Part shown: positions 16,152 to 22,201 of the stretch, in pieces
Layout: every line of letters starts with the position of its first letter
Position numbering within the stretch: the stretch's first letter is position 1
DNA from: Isobaculum melis
GTDB taxonomy: Bacteria; Bacillota; Bacilli; Lactobacillales; Carnobacteriaceae
Direction of reading: 5' to 3'
Assembly (NCBI RefSeq): GCF_900111355.1
Contig: NZ_FOHA01000023.1
Coordinates: 1-33,243 of the forward strand
Length of the DNA: 33,243 nt
Position numbers and translations under genes: made by a program
The notes under the pieces: generated by a model
The model's database searches: none
What the model was told of the DNA's origin: nothing
What the model saw: only the letters and a program-made list of their open reading frames with translations

Positions 16152-16760
16152 ATGATTGATATCAATCCAGCAGATTTAACAGAACGCGAAAACTATAAAT
16201 TTTTAATTGGCTCGATTATTCCTAGACCAATTGCTTTTGTAACCACACAGTCTAAAAATGGTGTGGTCAATGGCGCGCCTTTTAGTTATTTTAATATTGT
16301 GACCTCCAATCCGCCTATGATTTCACTAGCAATTCAACGAAAAGCAGGGCAGCTGAAGGATACAGCTAACAATTTACTAGCTACAAAAGAAGCTGTAATT
16401 CATATTGTCGACCAGCAAAATGTTGCGCTAATTAATGAGACAGCGGCTAATCTACCCTCAGATCAAAGTGAGGTTGAAGCAGCCGGTTTGAGGCTAGTAC
16501 CATCCAAACGAGTAAGTGTTCCTGGGATTCAAGAAGCTAAAATCCGAATGGAAGCAATAGTGCATCAAAGTCTCACAATTGGAGAAAAAGATCAGCCTGT
16601 TAGTGATTTATTTATCTTAGAAATCAAACAATTTCATGTGACTCAAGCCCTTTATGAAAATGGGAGAATTGACCCGATTGGTTTAGGCGCTATGAGCCGA
16701 CTAGCAGGAAATAACTATGGTACAATCGGAGACATCATTGAAATAAAAAGACCAGAATAA
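16152..16760 (+). CDS. flavin reductase-like (flavoredoxin/DIM6-type FMN-binding) protein
   Basis: This 202-residue protein has a flavin-reductase-like split-barrel domain. Typical motifs are NYKFLIGSIIPRPIAFVTT (about 13-31), NGAPFSYFNIVTSNPPMISL (about 40-59), RKAGQLKDTANNLLATKEAV and the closing PIGLGAMSRLAGNNYGTIGD. Members bind FMN and reduce flavins, or serve as short-chain reductases of unknown substrate. Lying inside the mhq operon, it may help reduce quinones or supply reduced flavin; this is inference. ATG 16152 is preferred because GGAGG lies about 8 nt upstream. That ribosome site overlaps an in-frame ATG at 16137, which itself overlaps the previous stop codon. Confidence 0.88.
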   Translation: MIDINPADLTERENYKFLIGSIIPRPIAFVTTQSKNGVVNGAPFSYFNIVTSNPPMISLAIQRKAGQLKDTANNLLATKEAVIHIVDQQNVALINETAANLPSDQSEVEAAGLRLVPSKRVSVPGIQEAKIRMEAIVHQSLTIGEKDQPVSDLFILEIKQFHVTQALYENGRIDPIGLGAMSRLAGNNYGTIGDIIEIKRPE

Positions 16761-16775
16761 AAGGAGGGACAAAAA

Positions 16776-17375
16776 ATGAAACATCTATTTAAACAAGGAG
16801 ATAGCCAAAAACCAGTATTTTTATTGCTACACGGCACTGGTGGAGATGAACGAGATTTACTCCCAATTGCAGCATTTATTGACCCAACAGCTTCGATTTT
16901 AAGTGTCAGAGGGAATGTTTTAGAAAATGGCATGCCACGTTTCTTTAAACGCTTAAGTGAGGGTATCTTTGATGAAGCCGACTTAACTTTGCGAACAGCT
17001 GAATTACATGCATTTCTAAAGGAAGCAGCGACTAATTATGGTTTTTCATTAGAGCGTATTATCCCAATTGGTTATTCAAATGGCGCCAATATTGCTGCGA
17101 GTATGCTGTATCGTTTTCCTCATGTATTTGAAGCAGCGATTTTATTACACGCGATGGTGCCTATACGAAACAAGGAAATTCCAGTATTAGAAGGCATGAA
17201 AATCTTTTTATCTGGAGGAGAACATGATCCGATTGTTCCGATAAAGGAAACCAAAGAGCTGCAACAAGCTTTGATAGCTGCAGGTGGAGATGTAAGTCTC
17301 TACTTTGGGACATCTCATCAATTGACGCAGACTGAGCTGAATGCAGCGAAGAATTGGTATCAACAAAGCTATTGA
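16776..17375 (+). CDS. mhqD: carboxylesterase/hydrolase MhqD-like
   Basis: This 199-residue alpha/beta hydrolase of the phospholipase/carboxylesterase family has an oxyanion region LLLHGTGGDERDL (about 16-28). The catalytic triad is S101 in GYSNGA, D151 in GGEHDPIVP and H181 in GTSHQLT. It matches MhqD (YodD) of Bacillus and Staphylococcus, encoded with MhqE under MhqR control. Its real substrate in quinone detoxification is not settled. AAGGAGGG lies 7 nt before the ATG, and the gene starts 15 nt after the flavin reductase. It ends the operon; no obvious terminator lies in the 14 bp before the convergent small gene. Confidence 0.92.
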   Translation: MKHLFKQGDSQKPVFLLLHGTGGDERDLLPIAAFIDPTASILSVRGNVLENGMPRFFKRLSEGIFDEADLTLRTAELHAFLKEAATNYGFSLERIIPIGYSNGANIAASMLYRFPHVFEAAILLHAMVPIRNKEIPVLEGMKIFLSGGEHDPIVPIKETKELQQALIAAGGDVSLYFGTSHQLTQTELNAAKNWYQQSY

Positions 17376-17389
17376 AGGAAAAGTCTTTT

Positions 17390-17587
17390 TTATGAAAGCC
17401 CATCAAGAAAACCTTTGATGACATCAATTGTACAAATTAAGAGAATGGCAGTCAAAATGAGCAACAAGGCAAGATAGATTGTTTTAGGTAATTTTACTTT
17501 TTTTCTATGTATGGTAACAAATCCGTAGAGACTAGACAACAAAATCAGCCATTTGGCAAAGTCTTCTAAATAATTTAATAGTGCCAC
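17390..17587 (-). CDS. small two-helix membrane protein
   Basis: This protein of about 65 residues has two hydrophobic helices (about 9-25, FAKWLILLSSLYGFVTI, and 36-57, TIYLALLLILTAILLICTID) joined by a basic loop (HRKKVKLPK). I do not recognise the family. A GTG at 17587 is preferred because AGGAGG lies 8 nt upstream; the earlier GTG at 17596 overlaps the ribosome site. The good ribosome site and balanced topology argue for a real gene. It is convergent with mhqD. Confidence 0.6.
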   Translation of the reverse strand: MALLNYLEDFAKWLILLSSLYGFVTIHRKKVKLPKTIYLALLLILTAILLICTIDVIKGFLDGLS

Positions 17588-17650
17588 GAAAAACACCTCC
17601 TATCAGATATAGTAACAAGTATTATGAGCTTGTATCAAGTTTTATTTAAA

Positions 17651-17690
17651 AAAGATTCTTACTTCACTTTGATGAAGTAAGAATCTTTTT
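17651..17690. terminator. strong bidirectional terminator after the M20/DUF3100 operon
   Basis: A perfect 16-bp stem (17651-17666 with 17673-17688, 6-nt loop) is flanked by A- and T-runs on both sides. It lies just downstream of the stop at 17693. Confidence 0.9.
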
Positions 17691-17692
17691 GA

Positions 17693-18181
17693 TTATTTAC
17701 CACTCAAAATCAAACCAAGCTGTGCAATTAAAGCACTACCTGTATAAGTGCCCATGAAAACAAAAACAGCTACAATTGCGACACGCCATGAGGTTTTACT
17801 TAAATCAACTAAATGATCTGCAACTGAAATGCCCGCAAAAGCTAAGACAGGTGTTGTGATGGCTAAGAAATCAACGGCACCAATTGCTTCAACAAAAAAA
17901 TTAGAAGTTAAGCAAAATACTAAAGAAACAATTGAAACCCAACCGAGTACAGGGAAGTCTGCCAAAACCTTCAAGTTCGTTTTTTTCATTAAATCAGAAA
18001 TCAACAAACCAAGAAATGCGAAGCCCCATAAAACAAGTAATCCAGCAATTGTCATCCAGTTAATCGGAGTAGACTCAGGATTTTTAACAAGCTTGATAAA
18101 TTGTGTAAATAAAATTAATGAGATACTAAGAGCAAGGACTAGCCCGAATTTGATATATTTATGCTGCACGAGTTTTGTCAT
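17693..18181 (-). CDS. membrane protein, partner of the DUF3100 protein
   Basis: This is a 162-residue integral membrane protein with five hydrophobic segments (about 12-32, 43-63, 78-98, 103-122 and 132-158). I do not recognise a named domain. The helices contain several small-residue patches (GFAFLGLLIS, FAGISVADHLVDLS, GTYTGSALIAQLGLILSG). Its ATG lies inside the 3' end of the DUF3100 gene (23-bp overlap) with GGAGG 8 nt upstream, so translation is probably coupled. It may form a complex with DUF3100 as the second half of a transporter. Its loops carry no ATPase or substrate-binding motif. Confidence 0.8.
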   Translation of the reverse strand: MTKLVQHKYIKFGLVLALSISLILFTQFIKLVKNPESTPINWMTIAGLLVLWGFAFLGLLISDLMKKTNLKVLADFPVLGWVSIVSLVFCLTSNFFVEAIGAVDFLAITTPVLAFAGISVADHLVDLSKTSWRVAIVAVFVFMGTYTGSALIAQLGLILSGK

Positions 18182-18971
18182 TTTTCTTACCTCCAGTTAA
18201 TAATTTATACATAAAGCTTTGTAAAGGAACGGCGATAAAGACCATTGTATAAGTGCCTAAGAAGCTAGTTAACAGCTGACTTGCTGCAGCATAAGAAAGA
18301 ATCACACTTTCATTTTCAGGCATCATAGCAACTAAGGAAGAAGAAGCAGCTGTCATCATACTTGCTGATCCTACACCAGAAGACATGGCTAAAGCACGAT
18401 AGTCAAAGCCAAAGGAAAGTAATAATGGTGCAAAGACACTAAAGAAAATCGCGCCAAACAATGTCCCAATTAGATAAAGTGAAAGTACACCACGACCTTC
18501 AGGAGAGTTCAAGGTATATTTTTCAGAAATATAAGCAAGCTCCCCCTCACGACCTAAACCAAGTGTAGCGCCAATCGCTTCACGTTTTAAACCTAACAAT
18601 AAGGCAATCGGTAAACCAATTAAAACAGTTCCCACGTTTCCTAATTCTTGGAATAAAAAGACCCAGCCAACGCTTAGAATTTCTTTTAATTTTGGTGCAA
18701 CATCAGCACCGTAGCGAGCCATTAGAGGTAACATGATAAAAATTAAATACTTACCAGCAAAATCGACATTTTCTTTTGCATAAACTTTCTTTAAAACGCC
18801 TTTTCTAAATGCAGGAATTCCTAAGACCATTCCAATTAACACTGCAAACACAAGAGGTAAAATTGAAATTCTAACTTTTCCAACAGGAATTGATTGAATG
18901 CCAATCATCTCGGCAATAAATATAATGACTAAAATAAAGCCTAAAAAATACAAACCATTCTTCTTTTTCAT
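18159..18971 (-). CDS. DUF3100 family membrane protein
   Basis: This 270-residue protein has about eight transmembrane helices and matches DUF3100. Characteristic segments are SIPVGKVRISILPLVFAVLI (about 27-46), FQELGNVGTVLIGLPIALLL (about 107-126), GLGREGELAYISEKYTLNSP and the glycine/serine-rich SSGVGSASMMTAASSSLVAM (about 197-216). That last stretch resembles the flexible substrate-handling region of secondary transporters. No substrate is established. The gene follows an M20 amidohydrolase directly, with its AGGAGG site overlapping the hydrolase stop. Uptake of the compound cleaved by that enzyme, or export of the product, is the simplest hypothesis. Confidence 0.82.
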   Translation of the reverse strand: MKKKNGLYFLGFILVIIFIAEMIGIQSIPVGKVRISILPLVFAVLIGMVLGIPAFRKGVLKKVYAKENVDFAGKYLIFIMLPLMARYGADVAPKLKEILSVGWVFLFQELGNVGTVLIGLPIALLLGLKREAIGATLGLGREGELAYISEKYTLNSPEGRGVLSLYLIGTLFGAIFFSVFAPLLLSFGFDYRALAMSSGVGSASMMTAASSSLVAMMPENESVILSYAAASQLLTSFLGTYTMVFIAVPLQSFMYKLLTGGKKNDKTRAA

Positions 18972-18981
18972 TCTTCTCCTC

Positions 18982-20241
18982 CTATTTTGCGATTGATTGA
19001 ATTAATGCTTCATATTCTGCATAACTTCTTTTATATAATTGTGAAGCATCAATATTGCCATTCATTTCTTTTAAAACATCCACTAAGAATCTTGGGAATT
19101 GTTCTAAAACAAAACGGTCATCAACCATTTTAAAGTCATCGCCATGAATCGTTCCTTCAAAGCCACCATAACTAATTTGAATACAAGGGAACATAAAGGC
19201 TAAATCGCCAATATCACCAGCAGCAGCAATCCCGCCACGATCATCAATGATGTCAATGATTTCCTCAGATTGATCGAAAGCTTTCTTAACAAAAGTATTT
19301 AAATAACGATTTTGAACAAATGGTAAGTAGCCCATATCTGTTTCAATTTCTACCTGACCATTTAAAGCCAAGGCACTACCTTTTGCTGCATCATCTAAGC
19401 GATGTGCTGTTTCTTGCATATATTCAACCGTTTTTGTACGTAAATCAGTTCCCACAGTAATATGATTTGGTACAACGTTTGTCGACATATCGCTATCCAT
19501 CACAATTGGATTGACACGTACCATTTGGTCATCACGGAATTGCTGACGATTTAAACCAACTGCTACATTAAACAGAGTGGACATGCTATATGCGTTGACG
19601 CCAGAAAATGGATCAAAGCCAGCATGACTTGCTTTCCCAGTAAAATGATAACGTTTATATAAGAAGCCTGCTAGATCACAATCAATTTCAATCGTTGGGC
19701 GTGCAAATTCTTCACCAATTGAGTGAACACAAACACCAAAGTCCATCCCATCAAAAACACCAAGCTTCATGGCTTCTGGTTTACCACCTAAATAAGTGAT
19801 TTTGCCATCTGCAACCAATTGCTTACGATAGTCTAAATCTAAATACTCCTCAGCAGGAATAAAGACAAAAGCAATATTATAATCAAAGTCTTCATGAATT
19901 TTTGTTTCCATAAAATAAGCATAAAGAGCAAGTGCAATGGTCACTTGTGTAAAATGGCCACAATTATGTGCAGCGCCAGTTTCTTTATCTGCGTTAAAGT
20001 GAGAGGGTGCGTAAACGGCATCTAATTCAGCGATAAAAGCCATTGTTAGTGGTTTGTCAGTTGTTAAATAGGTTTTAATTCCGGTTGAGCTAAATGTCTC
20101 TAACTCAGCTTGAGGATTTTCTTTTTTGAGGAAATCACGAACAAGAGCGGATGTTTCCCATTCTTTATATCCTAATTCAGGTCGATCGAAAATTTTTTCA
20201 GCAATCTCTTTCATCTCTGCGAATCTTTCTTTAAAAAACAT
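18982..20241 (-). CDS. M20-family amidohydrolase/peptidase (AbgB/HipO-like)
   Basis: This 419-residue zinc hydrolase is of the M20D type, cleaving N-acyl or peptide amides. Metal-binding and catalytic landmarks are AELDA (E72, D74), GAAHNCGH (H92, C94, H96), the PAEE glutamates (E131, E132) and CVHSIG (H173). The dimerisation domain has FTGKASHAGFDPFSGVNAYS (about 197-216), the usual GKxxHA signature. The cysteine between the histidines is typical of the AbgB/aminoacylase group. GGAGGGG lies 5 nt before the ATG. It is the first gene of a three-gene operon with two membrane proteins, under the promoter at 20280-20308. The substrate is not known; p-aminobenzoyl-glutamate-like or other N-acyl amino acids are candidates by family. 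Confidence 0.9.
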   Translation of the reverse strand: MFFKERFAEMKEIAEKIFDRPELGYKEWETSALVRDFLKKENPQAELETFSSTGIKTYLTTDKPLTMAFIAELDAVYAPSHFNADKETGAAHNCGHFTQVTIALALYAYFMETKIHEDFDYNIAFVFIPAEEYLDLDYRKQLVADGKITYLGGKPEAMKLGVFDGMDFGVCVHSIGEEFARPTIEIDCDLAGFLYKRYHFTGKASHAGFDPFSGVNAYSMSTLFNVAVGLNRQQFRDDQMVRVNPIVMDSDMSTNVVPNHITVGTDLRTKTVEYMQETAHRLDDAAKGSALALNGQVEIETDMGYLPFVQNRYLNTFVKKAFDQSEEIIDIIDDRGGIAAAGDIGDLAFMFPCIQISYGGFEGTIHGDDFKMVDDRFVLEQFPRFLVDVLKEMNGNIDASQLYKRSYAEYEALIQSIAK

Positions 20242-20279
20242 GTTTACCCCTCCAAATGATGGTTTTTTAACCTCTTTTA

Positions 20280-20308
20280 ATGATAAAGGGAAATCATTAT
20301 GAAGTCAA
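20280..20308 (-). promoter_or_regulatory. promoter for the M20/DUF3100 operon
   Basis: On the minus strand TTGACT (20308-20303) and TATCAT (20285-20280) have a 17-nt spacer, about 40 nt upstream of the hydrolase ATG. Confidence 0.75.
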
Positions 20309-20327
20309 TGGTTTTTGTGGTTAAAAG

Positions 20328-20361
20328 CGAACGATTTTTAAAATAAATAATTTATCGTTCG
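20328..20361. promoter_or_regulatory. inverted repeat CGAACGAT...ATCGTTCG, putative operator
   Basis: A perfect 8-bp inverted repeat (20328-20335 and 20354-20361) with an 18-bp AT-rich spacer lies 20 bp upstream of the operon's -35. The position suits an activator-binding site. No regulator gene lies beside it in the window. Confidence 0.5.
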
Positions 20362-20395
20362 ATATATATACATGTGTTGAAATCGAAATTTACGA

Positions 20396-20411
20396 TGTAT
20401 TAATTAATACA
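20396..20411. promoter_or_regulatory. 16-bp perfect palindrome upstream of the Hsp70-like gene
   Basis: TGTATTAATTAATACA is fully self-complementary and lies about 100 bp upstream of the Hsp70-like gene. A TTGAAA lies 17 nt before an overlapping TTAATT, so it could be an operator over a weak promoter. It does not match a CIRCE or CtsR site as I know them. Confidence 0.4.
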
Positions 20412-20509
20412 AATGAAAAAATTTTCTATATAAATGAACTTCTGGTTTATGTTAAAATTTAATAGAGCGAACAAATAATCATATAGTAATAAAAAAGGGA
20501 GTGGTAATA

Positions 20510-22201
20510 ATCGCTATTTTAGGAATAGATTTAGGGACATCGAATAGTGCAATTGGTTATTGGAATGGAGAAGAGGCCATTTTAATCCCCAATGCTCATG
20601 GAGATTTACTGACGCCATCTGTTGTTGGGATTGACAATCATGATGAAGTTGTTGTTGGTAAAATTGCAAAAGAGCGATTAATTACATATCCGGAACAGAC
20701 ATTTTCCTTATTTAAAAGATATATGGGAACAAATAAAACCTATACAATTGGTAAGCATCAATTTACCTCAGTAGATTTATCTGCTTTTGTTTTAAAATCG
20801 TTGAAGCAGGATGCTGAAAGCTATTTAGGAGAGGTTTGTGATAAGGTTGTTATCAGTGTGCCGGCCTATTTTAATAATTTGCAGAGACAAGCTACATTAG
20901 ATGCTGCAAAATTAGCTGGTCTACAAGTAGAAAAATTGATTAGTGAGCCAACAGCTGCGGCTTTAGCTTATGGGCTACAACAGCTAGGTGAAGAATTATC
21001 CTGTATTGTTCTAGACCTAGGTGGTGGTACATTTGATGTGTCGATTTTAGATATGTTTGAAGGTATTGTGCAGGTTATTTCAATTGCAGGGGATAATTAT
21101 CTAGGTGGAGAAGACTTTACGAAGGTAATCCTTCAGCACTTATTGAAAAAATGTGAACTAGATTTTGATCAACTCACACAAAGTGAAAAGGGGATCTTGT
21201 ATAAACAAGCAGAATTTTGCAAGCAGCAATTAAGTGAGCGCAATCATGTTGAAGTGACCTTTACCATACAAGAACAAGCCTATACTTATCAATTGACAGA
21301 GTCTGAATGGAAAAAATTACTAGCAGATTTACTAATGAAGATTCAGCATCCTATTATTCGTGCTTTACAAGATGCTAAGCTAAAACCAAAGGATTTTTCT
21401 GCAGTCTTATTAATTGGCGGTGCAACAAAAATGCCTGTCTTTCGCCAGCACATGGCCAAGTTTTTTGGCAAAATGCCGTATATGAATTTAAATCCAGATG
21501 AAGCAGTTGCGTTAGGTGCTGTGATTCAATCAGCATTATTAAATAAAAATGAAAAATTTGATGAGCTTATTTTAACAGATGTCTGTGGTTATTCTTTAGG
21601 AATCGAAACTGCAAAAACAGTGAATCATCAGGAGAAATCCGGGTATTTTTCACCGATTATCGAAAGAAACACAACCATTCCTGTGAGTCATGCATATCCT
21701 TTTTATACGACACATCCAAATCAAGATCAGCTACATTTGAAAGTTTTTCAAGGTGAGAGCATGTATGTTAAAAATAATATCTTAATTGGCGAGATTGAAT
21801 TTGATATTAATCCTAAACCTAGTATTCAAGAAATAAAAGTTCGTTTTACTTATGATAAGAGTGGCATTTTGGAAGTAATTGTTTCTTTAGAGAGTGGAGA
21901 GCAAAAAGTATTAATCATAGAAAATAATGTGTCCCATGCACTGACTCCAGAAGAAATTAAAAAACGATTGAAAATGCTAGCAAAAATTAAAATTCATCCA
22001 AGGGAGCGTGCTGAAGTTCGTTTATTGTTAGAAATTTCAGATCGTTTATTTGAAGAATCAACTGCAGAAAAACGTTATTATATCCAAAGAGCAACAGAAG
22101 TGTTTGAAGAAGCAATTGAGCAGCAAAATGAAAGAAGTTTACAAAAAGCAATGAAGCATTTTGAGCAACAGCTGAAAGAAATAGAGGGTGCAGGTCTATG
22201 A
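20510..22201 (+). CDS. HscC-like Hsp70 chaperone
   Basis: This protein of about 563 residues is an Hsp70 but not DnaK. The nucleotide-binding domain has phosphate loops ILGIDLGTSNSAIGYW and VLDLGGGTFDVSILDM, SEPTAAALAYGL, and the adenosine motif LLIGGATKMPVF. The linker reads LTDVCGYSLGIET instead of DnaK's LLDVTPLSLGIE, as in HscC-type Hsp70s. The substrate domain follows (IIERNTTIPVS), with a short lid. The start is uncertain. The GTG at 20501 is part of the GGGAG ribosome site, while an ATC at 20510 is 8 nt away and would give (M)AILGIDLGTSNS. ATA at 20507 is another option. The stop overlaps the ATG of the next gene (ATGA). With the J-like protein it probably forms a dedicated chaperone pair. 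Confidence 0.88.
   Translation: MAILGIDLGTSNSAIGYWNGEEAILIPNAHGDLLTPSVVGIDNHDEVVVGKIAKERLITYPEQTFSLFKRYMGTNKTYTIGKHQFTSVDLSAFVLKSLKQDAESYLGEVCDKVVISVPAYFNNLQRQATLDAAKLAGLQVEKLISEPTAAALAYGLQQLGEELSCIVLDLGGGTFDVSILDMFEGIVQVISIAGDNYLGGEDFTKVILQHLLKKCELDFDQLTQSEKGILYKQAEFCKQQLSERNHVEVTFTIQEQAYTYQLTESEWKKLLADLLMKIQHPIIRALQDAKLKPKDFSAVLLIGGATKMPVFRQHMAKFFGKMPYMNLNPDEAVALGAVIQSALLNKNEKFDELILTDVCGYSLGIETAKTVNHQEKSGYFSPIIERNTTIPVSHAYPFYTTHPNQDQLHLKVFQGESMYVKNNILIGEIEFDINPKPSIQEIKVRFTYDKSGILEVIVSLESGEQKVLIIENNVSHALTPEEIKKRLKMLAKIKIHPRERAEVRLLLEISDRLFEESTAEKRYYIQRATEVFEEAIEQQNERSLQKAMKHFEQQLKEIEGAGL

Noticed and set aside
20242-20500. CIRCE or CtsR heat-shock operator before the Hsp70 gene
   Set aside because: No TTAGCACTC-N9-GAGTGCTAA-like or CtsR heptad repeat is present; only the unrelated palindromes reported above were seen.
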